From positions 1 through 16,406 of the forward strand of contig SFMJ01000019.1 of assembly GCA_004553095.1 (NCBI GenBank): a stretch of DNA of 16,406 nt. Reading direction: 5' to 3'. The stretch is from Bacteroidales bacterium (GTDB lineage Bacteria; Bacteroidota; Bacteroidia; Bacteroidales; Muribaculaceae). Below the pieces are notes generated by a model. The model made no database searches and had not been told where the DNA came from. It was given only the letters and a program-made list of their open reading frames with translations. The position numbers and the translations under genes were made by a program. Every line of letters begins with the position of its first letter. The stretch's first letter is position 1. Positions 1 through 7,381 of this stretch are shown here, in pieces.

Positions 1-58
1 GTAGCGTGTATCACTTTATAAAAGGTTATTTTGATACTTTTGGGGGTATTTAGACATG

Positions 59-87
59 AAAAAACCACCCCAAAATTGAGGTGGTTT
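59..87 (-). terminator. Intrinsic terminator of the DUF2795 gene
   Basis: An 8-bp stem, AAACCACC (62-69) with GGTGGTTT (80-87), closes a 10-base loop. Read on the minus strand it is followed by six T residues (opposite the A run 59-64), as expected for a Rho-independent terminator of the leftward gene at 135-356. On the plus strand the T run is only three bases, so leftward activity is the better reading. Confidence 0.75.
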
Positions 88-118
88 CTACTGTAAGTTT
101 CTTATTTTTAATTAGTTA

Positions 119-139
119 ACTAACTGATTTTCAGTTAGT
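119..139. repeat. 9-bp perfect inverted repeat overlapping a stop codon
   Basis: ACTAACTGA (119-127) and TCAGTTAGT (131-139) are perfect complements around a TTT loop. The right arm includes the stop codon of the leftward DUF2795 gene. No T run follows on the minus strand, so this is not an obvious terminator. It may be an mRNA 3'-end stabilising hairpin upstream of the true terminator at 59-87, or a protein-binding palindrome. Confidence 0.5.
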
Positions 140-356
140 ATTCATCCTCGTTGAAGAAGAAGTCGTCGTTGCTGGGGTAGTCGGGCCAGATGTCTTCGAT
201 GCTTTCGTAGATCTCGCCTTCATCTTCGATCTCTTGGAGATTCTCTATTACCTCCATCGGAGCCCCGGAACGTGTCGCAAAGTCGATAAGCTCTTCCTTA
301 GTTGCGGGCCATGGTGCGTCCTCAAGTTTGGACGCGAGTTCTAATGTCCAGTACAT
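135..356 (-). CDS. DUF2795 domain miniprotein
   Basis: This 73-residue acidic protein matches, from memory, the DUF2795 family common as a single small gene in Bacteroidales. Characteristic features are the N-terminal MYWTLELASKLEDAPWPATK segment, the RSGAP turn, and a helix (VIENLQEIEDEGEIYESIE) leading into an aromatic acidic tail (DDFFFNEDEY). Its function is unknown. There is no signal peptide or membrane segment, so it is probably cytosolic. The net charge is strongly negative, which fits a nucleic-acid mimic or protein-binding adaptor, but that is speculation. It lies 89 bases downstream of the cobalamin adenosyltransferase gene on the same strand and is followed by a terminator. It could be co-transcribed with that gene or have its own promoter; no clear TAnnTTTG box was seen just upstream. 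Confidence 0.85.
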   Translation of the reverse strand: MYWTLELASKLEDAPWPATKEELIDFATRSGAPMEVIENLQEIEDEGEIYESIEDIWPDYPSNDDFFFNEDEY

Positions 357-393
357 TTCTTTATCTTTTTTAGTTTATATTATTGTTATGGGT

Positions 394-428
394 AAGCCCC
401 CTGAATAGGTGTCTTGATGACGGGGCTT
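394..428. repeat. Hairpin between two minus-strand genes
   Basis: AAGCCCC (394-400) pairs with GGGGCTT (422-428) around a 21-base loop. It lies 17 bases beyond the adenosyltransferase stop codon. There is no T run after it on the minus strand, so it is a weak terminator at best; it may be an mRNA processing or stabilising structure. Confidence 0.4.
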
Positions 429-445
429 GACCTGGGTTAAAAAAC

Positions 446-1000
446 TCATTTCTTCCAGATTATCTCCTCGACGCCGGCGAGATGGTTGAAGTGACGGGCA
501 GCGATGAAGAGATAGTCGGAGAGTCGATTGACGTAGATGATGACAGCGGGGTCGACATATTCGGCATCAGCCAGGTCGAGGAGTCGTCGTTCGGCGCGTC
601 GACACACGGCGCGTGCCACATGTGCCGTAGCCGCCAGGGGGCATCCTCCCGGCAATACGAACGCCCTGATCTTGGGGGTCGCCTCATCGAGAAGGTCGAT
701 CCATCGCTCCATCTCTGCCAACTTCTCCTCGGTGATCGACAGACATCGCGGGGTGGTGCCCGGTGCCGGAAGTGTGGCTAAATATCCTGCAAGATTGAAA
801 AACTCATTCTGCACTCCGAGCAACTGCTCTCTTACCGACTCACAGCATGTCGGGTCGGAGATCACCTGACCGATGAACGAAGAGAGCTCATCGATCGTGC
901 CGTATGCCTCAAGACGCAACGAGTTCTTCTTCACTCGCTCGCCACCCACCAACGAGGTGGTGCCTTGGTCGCCGGTGCGAGTATATAATAGACTTTTCAT
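446..1000 (-). CDS. Cob(I)alamin adenosyltransferase, PduO type
   Basis: The 184-residue product transfers the 5'-deoxyadenosyl group of ATP to cob(I)alamin or cobyrinic acid diamide to give the adenosyl cofactor. The N-terminal ATP-binding motif TRTGDQGTTSL is at residues 7-17, followed by AYGTIDELSSFIG at 32-44. The C-terminal half carries LPGGCPLAATAHVARAVCRRAERR and NRLSDYLFIAARHF, the family's corrinoid and ATP site helices. Length matches the PduO/MMAB family and the enzyme is cytosolic. Bacteroidales use adenosylcobalamin mainly for methylmalonyl-CoA mutase, and cobalamin also supports methionine synthesis, so proximity to metK may be meaningful, although the two genes are divergent. 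No cobalamin riboswitch was recognised in its upstream region. The ATG at 1000 gives the usual MKSLLYTRTGD start. Confidence 0.93.
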   Translation of the reverse strand: MKSLLYTRTGDQGTTSLVGGERVKKNSLRLEAYGTIDELSSFIGQVISDPTCCESVREQLLGVQNEFFNLAGYLATLPAPGTTPRCLSITEEKLAEMERWIDLLDEATPKIRAFVLPGGCPLAATAHVARAVCRRAERRLLDLADAEYVDPAVIIYVNRLSDYLFIAARHFNHLAGVEEIIWKK

Positions 1001-1058
1001 GCCTTCTTACCTTATATATAATATAGAGAGTAATCTTGTTAATTATGATGTTATTTTA

Positions 1059-1072
1059 AGAGCGTACGCTCT
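1059..1072. repeat. Perfect 14-bp palindrome AGAGCGTACGCTCT
   Basis: The sequence equals its own reverse complement and lies in the divergent region between the adenosyltransferase gene (58 bases upstream of its start) and the metK promoter. It is a plausible operator for a dimeric regulator. It shares the AGAGCG half with the repeats at 9513-9529, 11787-11803 and 15963-15988, so it may instead belong to a dispersed repeat family. Confidence 0.5.
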
Positions 1073-1168
1073 ATTTGTTAACGCCTATTGCTTGAAATTG
1101 TTGCAATAAATTGCCATTTCGATTATAAAAAAATGTTAAGAATGCACTTAAAATTCGGAATTTTTTCG

Positions 1169-1176
1169 TAACTTTG
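1169..1176 (+). promoter_or_regulatory. metK promoter, -7 box TAACTTTG
   Basis: TAACTTTG matches the Bacteroidetes primary sigma -7 consensus TAnnTTTG exactly. No convincing TTTG -33 box was found 19-21 bases upstream. Transcription would start near 1183, giving an untranslated leader of about 255 bases that contains the SAM-II-like aptamer and a terminator. Confidence 0.6.
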
Positions 1177-1215
1177 CATCGTATTTGTCGAAGACGCTAT
1201 GTGTCGGAGACTGAT

Positions 1216-1268
1216 AGTGGATAAATTTGGCTGCTTGCAACCACTGAAAAAAATGCTAAAACTGCTCC
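1216..1268 (+). ncRNA. SAM-II-like riboswitch aptamer upstream of metK
   Basis: Helix P1 is AGTGG (1216-1220) with CCACT (1241-1245). The 20-base loop carries the A/U-rich ATAAATTT segment and ends in GCTTGCAA; GCTAAAA follows at 1255-1261. The SAM-II pseudoknot can form: TTGC (1235-1238) pairs with GC plus AA of GCTAA, with the U bulged as in the known SAM-II structure. A second segment, GGC (1229-1231), pairs with GCT (1264-1266) including one G-U pair. The linker between P1 and GCT is an A-rich nine bases, able to form the U-A-U triplex. Loop lengths match the published metX SAM-II RNA as I recall it. Position in a metK leader supports SAM sensing. Classification is by eye; SAM-I signatures were not found. 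Confidence 0.68.
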
Positions 1269-1316
1269 CTCGGCGCAATTCGCTGTGCCGACGACAGCAA
1301 GGGCAACTTTCAGAAA

Positions 1317-1348
1317 GGCAATCGCAAGAAGCGGTTGTCATTTTTTTT
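1317..1348 (+). terminator. Leader terminator (attenuator) before metK
   Basis: GGCAATCGC (1317-1325) pairs with GCGGTTGTC (1331-1339) as nine base pairs with two G-U wobbles and an AAGAA loop, followed by A and eight T residues (1341-1348). It lies 89 bases upstream of the metK start codon and downstream of the aptamer, so it is best read as the expression platform. GGCAAC at 1302-1307 could pair with GTTGTC at 1334-1339 and so act as a competing antiterminator arm. Another hairpin (TCGGCGCA 1270-1277 with TGTGCCGA 1284-1291) lies between aptamer and terminator. Confidence 0.75.
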
Positions 1349-1380
1349 AATCATTAACGGAAAACAAGTAGCATCAGATT

Positions 1381-1409
1381 CGCGCCCATACCGGCAGCCC
1401 GTGGGCGTG
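1381..1409 (+). other. Hairpin 28 bases before the metK start codon
   Basis: CGCGCCCA (1381-1388) pairs with TGGGCGTG (1402-1409) over eight base pairs around a 13-base loop. It is GC-rich within an otherwise AT-rich leader and has no T run. It lies downstream of the leader terminator, so it is present only in read-through transcripts. It may affect translation initiation; this is inference. Confidence 0.4.
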
Positions 1410-1437
1410 TGTCGTATGCTCGCAACTTATTACACAG

Positions 1438-2781
1438 ATGAGTAAAAATTATCTATTCACCTCCGAATCTGTGTCGGAGGGACATCCCGACAAGGTGGCA
1501 GATCAGATCAGCGACTGCCTGTTGGATCAATTCTTGGCGCGCGATCCTCAGAGCCACGTAGCCATCGAGTCGATGGTCACTACCGGCCAGGTGGTGGTGG
1601 CAGGTGAAGTCACTTCGAAGTCATACGTCGATGTGAACGACACGATCCGCGAACTTATCAACAATATCGGCTACAATCGCGGAGCATATCGCTTCGACGG
1701 CGACTCCTGCGGCATCCTCTCCTGCATCCACGAGCAGAGTGCCGACATCAATCGCGGAGTCAATCGTAAAGAAGAGGCTAACAAGAGCAAAGAAGACCTG
1801 CAAGGGGCTGGCGACCAGGGTATGATGTTCGGCTATGCCGTCAACGAGACCGAAGAATATATGCCGTTGACACTGAGTCTCTCGCATCGGATACTTCGCG
1901 AACTTGCCGCCATCCGTCGCGAAGGCAAGGAGATGACCTACTATCGCAAGGGGAAGCTGGTGACCTATCTTCGTCCCGACGCCAAGAGCCAAGTGACTGT
2001 GGAATATGGTCCGGATCGCCGTCCGGTGAAGGTCCGCACCATCGTGGTGTCCACACAGCATGACGAATTTGTAGCCCCGTTGGATGCTTCAGAGGCGGCT
2101 CAGCTGAAAGCCGACCAAGAGATGCTCGAGACGATCCGTAGAGATGTCAATGAGGTGCTTATGCCGAGAGTTATCGCCCGGCTTCCGGAGTCGATCCAAG
2201 CCCTCTTCGCCGACGGCTACGATCTTTTTGTCAATCCGACCGGCAAGTTTGTGATCGGCGGTCCTCACGGCGACACCGGTCTCACCGGCCGTAAGATTAT
2301 CGTCGACACCTACGGTGGCCGCGGTGCCCATGGCGGCGGTGCCTTCTCGGGCAAAGACCCCTCGAAGGTAGACCGCTCGGCAGCCTACGCCTGCCGTCAT
2401 ATCGCCAAGAACATGGTGGCAGCCGGAGTCGCTGACGAGATGCTCGTGCAGGTGGCATACGCCATCGGAAAGCCCCGCCCCGTCAGCATCTTTGTCGACA
2501 CATACGGCACCAACCACACCGCCAAGAGCGACGCCGAAATAGCCGATGCTGTCAATGAACTCTTCGACATGCGCCCACGCGCCATCGAAGAGCGCCTCAA
2601 ACTTCGCGAACCCATCTATCTCGAAACAGCTGCTTACGGACATGTCGGCCGCCAACCCGAATGGGTAGAAAAGACGTTCCAGAGTCGTTACGAAAATGAA
2701 CCCATAGTGAAGCGTGTCGAGCTCTTTACATGGGAAAAACTCGATATGGTGGACAAAATTAAGGAGTATTTTGGCCTATAA
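1438..2781 (+). CDS. metK: S-adenosylmethionine synthetase
   Basis: This cytosolic enzyme makes S-adenosylmethionine from methionine and ATP, releasing phosphate and pyrophosphate. The 447-residue protein has the N-terminal SEGHPDKVADQISD motif (residues 13-26, catalytic His16), the GAGDQGMMFGYA ATP-site motif (123-134) and the GGAFSGKDPSKVDRSAAY P-loop-like motif (about 300-317). It is longer than the roughly 385-residue Escherichia coli enzyme, mainly from an insertion around residues 165-250, a variation I recall from Bacteroidetes MetK. The ATG at 1438 gives the usual MSKNYLFTSESVSEG start. Expression is probably controlled by the SAM-II-like leader and terminator upstream, which would be product feedback. 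A terminator follows immediately, so metK is probably monocistronic. Confidence 0.97.
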   Translation: MSKNYLFTSESVSEGHPDKVADQISDCLLDQFLARDPQSHVAIESMVTTGQVVVAGEVTSKSYVDVNDTIRELINNIGYNRGAYRFDGDSCGILSCIHEQSADINRGVNRKEEANKSKEDLQGAGDQGMMFGYAVNETEEYMPLTLSLSHRILRELAAIRREGKEMTYYRKGKLVTYLRPDAKSQVTVEYGPDRRPVKVRTIVVSTQHDEFVAPLDASEAAQLKADQEMLETIRRDVNEVLMPRVIARLPESIQALFADGYDLFVNPTGKFVIGGPHGDTGLTGRKIIVDTYGGRGAHGGGAFSGKDPSKVDRSAAYACRHIAKNMVAAGVADEMLVQVAYAIGKPRPVSIFVDTYGTNHTAKSDAEIADAVNELFDMRPRAIEERLKLREPIYLETAAYGHVGRQPEWVEKTFQSRYENEPIVKRVELFTWEKLDMVDKIKEYFGL

Positions 2782-2787
2782 ATAGGA

Positions 2788-2814
2788 AAAATGCCAATAA
2801 TTTTGGCATTTTTT
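2788..2814 (+). terminator. metK terminator
   Basis: AAAATGCCAA (2788-2797) pairs with TTGGCATTTT (2803-2812) around TAATT, ending in six T residues (2809-2814), seven bases after the metK stop codon. The A/T symmetry allows weaker termination in the other direction. The 3' arm contains the TTTG (2802-2805) that could serve as the -33 box of the next promoter. Confidence 0.9.
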
Positions 2815-2833
2815 GACAAAAGTATTATCTTTG
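2802..2833 (+). promoter_or_regulatory. Promoter of the PpiD-like gene
   Basis: TATCTTTG (2826-2833) matches the Bacteroidetes -7 consensus TAnnTTTG. TTTG at 2802-2805 lies 20 bases upstream and fits the -33 box, and it is inside the 3' arm of the metK terminator. Transcription would start near 2840, leaving a leader of about 70 bases. Confidence 0.65.
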
Positions 2834-2912
2834 CACGTTTAATGGGCTAAAATGGATAGTATTACACCCATAGACATATATAGATAATTTAAAAAAAAGA
2901 CCAATATAAGTA

Positions 2913-5048
2913 ATGGCAACATTAGAGAAAATCAGAAGCAAATCAGTGTTCCTGATCGTAGTGATCGGCGTGGCGCTGCTTGCATTTATCGTAGGCGACG
3001 CCTTGACCAACAGTCGCAACATCTTCGGAGACCACACCACAGTGGCTAAAGTGGGAAATGTAAAGGTTGATTACCTGGAATATCAGAGGAAGCGTGAAGA
3101 CCTCAACAATCAGCTTGAAGAGGCACGCCGCAACAATCCTCAGCAATATTCTAATTTTGACACCCAGATCCTCCCGGAGATGGCTGTCGAGCAGTTGATG
3201 CAGGAGGCACTCGTGCTCAACGCTGCCGATAAGGCAGACATCCGCTGCACAGGCAATTTGCTCCGTTTCTACATGCTCGACAACCCCAACAACCCGGAGG
3301 TTGTGAAGGTGATGCGCCAACTTATCTCCAACAATATCAGCGTGCAGACTCCTCAGCAGGCATACGAGGTGATCTTCAACCCCAAGCGCAATGGTCTGAC
3401 CGACGCGCAAGTGGAGCCCTATCAGCGTGCATGGCTTGCCGCCGAGAAGGAGACCGAACGCCTCGTGAAGCTTCAGACATATCAGCGTCTTCTCACCGGC
3501 TTGGTTCATGCCAACGACCTCGACAAGAAGGCTCTCTATAACGACTATGTGGCTACCTCGAATGTGAATGTGGCATTCAAGCCCTACGGAGAGCTCAACG
3601 AGAAGGAATATCCGGTGAGCGATAAGGAGATCGCCGATCGCTATAATAAGGATAAGAATGAGTTTATGGTAGAAGAGCCGACTCGCGAGATCAGCTTCAT
3701 CTCCGTGCAGATTCTGCCCTCGGCAGCCGACCAGAAGGCGAGCAAGGATCTTGCCGCCAAGACAGTGGCATCGCTCAGCAATGGCGGTCAGCTCTCTAAG
3801 GATATCAAGAAAGATGGTGTGAACTTGACACGCTATGCACTCCGCGAGAAGGATATCGATCCGACACTCCGTGGCATCGTGACTACAGCATCTGCCGACA
3901 GCGCCAAGATCGTGTCTAACGACATCCAGGGCTTCAAGGTGGTGCGCGTGGTGTCTCGCACTTCAGCAGTCGATTCGATCCAAGTCAATCTCGTGTCGGT
4001 GGCTTCCGAAGGTCTCGGCAAGCGCGTATTGGCTGACCTGAACAGCGGCAAGGTGGTGGCTGACTCTCTCATGAGCAAGTTTAGCGCCGACAGCGTGGCT
4101 ACTCAGCTCGAGCAGTGGATTCCCCTCTACACGGCTGATGGTGAAACCAACGCACTTCCCAAGGAGACACTCGACAGCCTCCGCAATGCAAGCGGCAAGT
4201 ATATCTCCATCCGTCAGGGTGCAGGCCAAGGCATGCTAATCGCTCAGCTCGCCAAGCAGAACGCCGCAGTGTCGGTGGTGGAATATGATTTGGCTGAATA
4301 TGTATTGGCTCCCAGCACAGAGACTCGCAATAGAGAACGCAGCAAGTTCGAGAAATTCCTCGGCGCCAACAACACTGCTGAGAAGTTCACCGCCAACGCA
4401 GCCAAGGAGGGTTACACCGTGCAGCAATTCGTGCTCACCTCGTCGACTCCGGCAGTGCCTCGCTTCCAGGGTATGAACCAATACTATCCCGAGTCGCGCC
4501 AAGTGGTAAGATGGGTGATGATCGACGGCGAGAAGGGTGAAGTAAGCCATATCTACAACAGCAACGATGCTGTGCGTCCCTCCATGTATGCCGCAGTGAT
4601 CGAAGATGCATACGACGACTATGCACCTGTCACCAACAAGGCAGTTCGCGAAGAACTCACTGCACGCATTCGCGCTGACAAGGCCGGCGACAAGATGCTC
4701 AAAGAGTATAGCGGCAAGACACAGACTGTAGAGAGCGCCGCACAGGCGATGAAGGTCGAGATGAAGAATTATCCCAAGATGAGATTCGCTCTCGGTAGCG
4801 GCATAGGCGATGCTCGCCTCGTGGGTCGCATCAGCGGCGCCAAGGCTGACAAGAAGGTCAACATCGCCAAGGGCTCAGATGGCGTCTATGTATATCAGGT
4901 TGTGGCTCACGAAAATGAGAAATTCCCCTACAACGCCGATATCTACGATCGTCAATATGCTCAGTTCGTTAACATCGACATGGTGAAGATGCTTCAAGGC
5001 ACTAAGCGCGTCATTAACAACGTATACAAGTTCGAGGCCGGTGAGTAA
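2913..5048 (+). CDS. PpiD/SurA-like membrane-anchored folding factor
   Basis: The 711-residue protein has a short cytosolic N-terminus, one membrane anchor at about residues 12-32 (VFLIVVIGVALLAFIVGDAL) and a large periplasmic part. This matches the PpiD organisation, in which an anchored periplasmic chaperone with a SurA-type N-terminal domain assists outer-membrane and secreted proteins. The SurA_N-like region follows the anchor: VAKVGNVKVDYLEYQRKREDL is the typical opening, and EMAVEQLMQEALVLNAAD the typical helix pair. The central parvulin region is poorly conserved by eye and I could not identify its active-site residues, so isomerase activity is uncertain; chaperone function is the safer reading. 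It sits between two terminators with its own promoter. The gene is usually annotated as peptidylprolyl isomerase in Bacteroidales. Confidence 0.88.
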   Translation: MATLEKIRSKSVFLIVVIGVALLAFIVGDALTNSRNIFGDHTTVAKVGNVKVDYLEYQRKREDLNNQLEEARRNNPQQYSNFDTQILPEMAVEQLMQEALVLNAADKADIRCTGNLLRFYMLDNPNNPEVVKVMRQLISNNISVQTPQQAYEVIFNPKRNGLTDAQVEPYQRAWLAAEKETERLVKLQTYQRLLTGLVHANDLDKKALYNDYVATSNVNVAFKPYGELNEKEYPVSDKEIADRYNKDKNEFMVEEPTREISFISVQILPSAADQKASKDLAAKTVASLSNGGQLSKDIKKDGVNLTRYALREKDIDPTLRGIVTTASADSAKIVSNDIQGFKVVRVVSRTSAVDSIQVNLVSVASEGLGKRVLADLNSGKVVADSLMSKFSADSVATQLEQWIPLYTADGETNALPKETLDSLRNASGKYISIRQGAGQGMLIAQLAKQNAAVSVVEYDLAEYVLAPSTETRNRERSKFEKFLGANNTAEKFTANAAKEGYTVQQFVLTSSTPAVPRFQGMNQYYPESRQVVRWVMIDGEKGEVSHIYNSNDAVRPSMYAAVIEDAYDDYAPVTNKAVREELTARIRADKAGDKMLKEYSGKTQTVESAAQAMKVEMKNYPKMRFALGSGIGDARLVGRISGAKADKKVNIAKGSDGVYVYQVVAHENEKFPYNADIYDRQYAQFVNIDMVKMLQGTKRVINNVYKFEAGE

Positions 5049-5076
5049 TCACGGTCGCCGCGAACAGACCAACATA

Positions 5077-5110
5077 GAGGAGAGGACCTGGTGTCGACTC
5101 CTCTTTTTTT
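5077..5110 (+). terminator. Terminator after the PpiD-like gene
   Basis: GAGGAG (5077-5082) pairs with CTCCTC (5098-5103). An inner three-pair helix GAC (5085-5087) with GTC (5093-5095) is separated from it by an AG/GA internal loop that can form tandem sheared G-A pairs. Seven T residues follow (5104-5110). Confidence 0.88.
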
Positions 5111-5136
5111 GCTAAAAATAAGTGTTCATATTTTAG
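5108..5136 (+). promoter_or_regulatory. Possible promoter of the rlmN-lipid operon
   Basis: TATTTTAG (5129-5136) differs from TAnnTTTG at one position, and TTTG (5108-5111) lies 17 bases upstream in the tail of the preceding terminator. Both boxes are imperfect. A promoter is expected here because a strong terminator separates rlmN from the upstream gene. Confidence 0.35.
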
Positions 5137-5172
5137 GGTGCGAGACAACAGAGACGCGACCCATGACAGGAT

Positions 5173-6210
5173 ATGGAAAAGAAGAAACTTATAGGCATGA
5201 ATCTTGTGGAGCTGCAAGATGTGGCTTATAAAGGGGGTATGCCCAAATTCGTCGGCAAGCAGCTGGCCGAGTGGATATATGCCAAGGGAGCCATCAGCTT
5301 TGACGAGATGGTTAACATCTCGAAGCGCAATAAAGAGTGGCTCTCGGAGCATTATGAGATAGGCCGAAGGGCGCCGATCAAGTCGACCAAGTCGACCGAC
5401 GGCACGGTGAAATATCTCTTTGCCGCCGGGGCGGGACGCGCCATCGAGTCGGTCTATATCCCCGATCACGATCGTGCCACACTCTGCGTGTCGAGCCAGG
5501 TGGGATGCAAGATGAATTGCTATTTCTGCGCCACCGGCAAGTTGGGCTTCAAGGCCAACCTCACCGCCTCGGAGATCATGAACCAGATCTTGAGCATCCC
5601 TCCCCGCCCGGAGAAGGGCTTCGAGCCGATGACACCCCTCACCAATATCGTCTTTATGGGGATGGGCGAACCTCTCGACAATCTGAGCGAAGTGATGAGA
5701 GCCATCGAGATCCTGACCTCTCCCTGGGGATTGGCATGGAGCCCGAAGCGCATCACCGTCTCGACCGTGGGCAAATTGCCGCAACTCAAGGACCTGCTCG
5801 ACAATACGCAGGTGCATGTGGCAGTGAGTGTCCACACTGCCGATGTGGCTCAGCGCGAGTCGCTGATGCCGGCGCAGAAGGCTTTCCCCATCTCGTCGGT
5901 GATGAAATGTCTGGCCCCCTACGACTTCAGCCATCAGCGTCGCCTGTCGTTGGAATATATCATGTGGCGCGGCATCAACGACGATGTGGCGCATGCCGAT
6001 ATGCTCGTAAAGTTGATCGGCAAGATCGACTGCCGAGTTAACCTGATACGCTTCCATGCCATCGAGGGGGTGGACCTCCATCCCGCCAGCAATGAGCGTA
6101 TGATCATGTTTAGAAATTATTTGAACCAGAAGGGTGTAGTGGCTACAATCCGCGCTTCGCGTGGCGAAGATATCGATGCCGCCTGCGGAATGCTTGCCGC
6201 TAAATCTTAG
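5173..6210 (+). CDS. rlmN: 23S rRNA/tRNA adenine-C2 methyltransferase
   Basis: RlmN is a radical-SAM enzyme that methylates C2 of A2503 in 23S rRNA and of A37 in some tRNAs. The 345-residue protein has the iron-sulfur motif CxxxCxxC at Cys112, Cys116 and Cys119 (GCKMNCYFCATG). The two mechanistic cysteines are Cys105 (upstream of the cluster) and Cys338 (in DAACGML near the C-terminus); their spacing matches the E. coli enzyme. The SAM-binding MGMGEPLDN motif follows in the middle third. The Cys338 loop supports RlmN rather than an inactive relative; it gives no sign of being the resistance enzyme Cfr. The next gene starts 26 bases downstream. It is the first gene of a dense plus-strand run continuing into pdxA and the lipid genes. 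Confidence 0.95.
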   Translation: MEKKKLIGMNLVELQDVAYKGGMPKFVGKQLAEWIYAKGAISFDEMVNISKRNKEWLSEHYEIGRRAPIKSTKSTDGTVKYLFAAGAGRAIESVYIPDHDRATLCVSSQVGCKMNCYFCATGKLGFKANLTASEIMNQILSIPPRPEKGFEPMTPLTNIVFMGMGEPLDNLSEVMRAIEILTSPWGLAWSPKRITVSTVGKLPQLKDLLDNTQVHVAVSVHTADVAQRESLMPAQKAFPISSVMKCLAPYDFSHQRRLSLEYIMWRGINDDVAHADMLVKLIGKIDCRVNLIRFHAIEGVDLHPASNERMIMFRNYLNQKGVVATIRASRGEDIDAACGMLAAKS

Positions 6211-6236
6211 AATCATATTCCCCCCGCAATGATATC

Positions 6237-7373
6237 ATGAACAATACTATTAGAGTGGCTATAACACAGGGCGATTTCAATGGAGTAGGCCTTGAAGTCG
6301 CGTTGAAGGCTCTGGCTGATGAGAACATCACCGAGCTCTTCACCCCCATCCTTTTTGCCGATCATCGCATCGTGGAGCATGCCTTGCGTGTGTTCCAACT
6401 TGATATGCCTCATCTCCGCCTGATCAAGAATCTACAGCAGGTGGAGGATCACTGTCTGAATGTGGTGCATCTCAATCTTGCCGATGCCGGAGTCACTCCC
6501 GGCACTCCCACCAAGGGGTCGGGTCGCGGTGCACTGGCGTCGATCGATGCCGCCGTCGAGGCGATAACCCGCGGCGAGGCAGACGTGCTGGTGACTACTC
6601 CGATATGCAAGGAGGCTATCGACCTGCCGGAATTCACCGGACATACCGAATATCTCGGCGCCAAGGCGGGTGGCAATGTCAAGCCGCAGATGATCCTCTT
6701 CGACGATCATATCAGAGTAGCCTTGGTGACGACCCACCTCCCGGTGAGCCGCATCGCTGAGAATATATCTGTAGAAAATATTGAGTCCTCTCTTCGTAAG
6801 TTCGATGCCACACTACGCAGTGATTATGGTGTGGATCGTCCCAAGATCGCCATCCTTTCGCTCAATCCCCATTGTGGCGACGGCGGACTCCTGGGTGGCG
6901 AAGAGAAAGAGGTGATAATCCCTGCCATCGGGAGATGTTTTGCCGACGGACTGCTCGCCTTCGGTCCCTATGCTGCCGACGGATTCTTCGGTGCGGGTGC
7001 CTATCGCGATTTCGATGGCATATTGGCTATGTATCACGACCAAGGGCTTGCCCCCTTCAAGTCGCTGGCACGCGAGAATGGAGTGAATTTTACCGCCGGC
7101 CTCCCTTACGTGCGCACAAGCCCCGACCATGGCACGGCTTACGACATCGCTTGGCAGGGTGTGGCTGATCCCACTTCGATGCGCGAAGCTATCTACAAGG
7201 CCATCGATATATATCGATGCCGCCGGAGATATGCCGAAGCATCCGCCAACCCTCTGAAGATCACCCCTCCCGAACGTAACGCTCGCCCTGAGCGCGAAGG
7301 TGGTGAACCAAGATTTCTCAAGTTCCCCAAGGTCGAAAAATCAAATAAAAATAATCCACAACCCATAGAATAA
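6237..7373 (+). CDS. pdxA: 4-hydroxythreonine-4-phosphate dehydrogenase
   Basis: PdxA oxidises 4-phosphooxy-threonine with NAD in the DXP-dependent pyridoxal phosphate pathway; it is cytosolic and a metal-dependent dimer. Metal ligands are visible at His167 (TTHLP), His212 (NPHCGDGG) and His267 (YHDQGLAPFK), and His136 (GHTEYL) is the substrate-site residue. The protein is 378 residues, longer than the usual roughly 330, because of a charged, proline-rich tail from about residue 340 (KITPPERNARPEREGG onward), which is likely disordered. It begins 26 bases after rlmN and ends eight bases before the nucleotidyltransferase gene, so all three are probably on one transcript. Nothing in the sequence ties B6 synthesis to lipids functionally. 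Confidence 0.95.
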   Translation: MNNTIRVAITQGDFNGVGLEVALKALADENITELFTPILFADHRIVEHALRVFQLDMPHLRLIKNLQQVEDHCLNVVHLNLADAGVTPGTPTKGSGRGALASIDAAVEAITRGEADVLVTTPICKEAIDLPEFTGHTEYLGAKAGGNVKPQMILFDDHIRVALVTTHLPVSRIAENISVENIESSLRKFDATLRSDYGVDRPKIAILSLNPHCGDGGLLGGEEKEVIIPAIGRCFADGLLAFGPYAADGFFGAGAYRDFDGILAMYHDQGLAPFKSLARENGVNFTAGLPYVRTSPDHGTAYDIAWQGVADPTSMREAIYKAIDIYRCRRRYAEASANPLKITPPERNARPEREGGEPRFLKFPKVEKSNKNNPQPIE

Positions 7374-7381
7374 AGAAGCAG

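Noticed and set aside
1..58. Attachment site or mobile element at the left edge
   Set aside because: Only a TATCA/TGATA inverted pair was seen; there is no integrase, tRNA end or longer repeat.
1001..1182. Cobalamin riboswitch for the adenosyltransferase gene
   Set aside because: No B12-box-like GCCACTG element was seen on the minus strand and the upstream region is short and AT-rich.
1200..1350. SAM-I riboswitch in the metK leader
   Set aside because: GCAACC and GCTAAAA resemble parts of SAM-I, but the closing P1 helix, GATGA and the P2 kink-turn parts are not found; the lengths and pairings fit SAM-II better.
5162..5172. ATG at 5162 as an rlmN start
   Set aside because: It is not in frame with the RlmN reading frame; ATG 5173 is the first in-frame start.
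5014..6216. 400-codon open frame on the minus strand opposite rlmN
   Set aside because: It lies entirely over rlmN, whose cysteine motifs are complete, and its translation is rich in His and Arg with no recognisable motif. Codon bias of the plus-strand gene explains the absence of stops.
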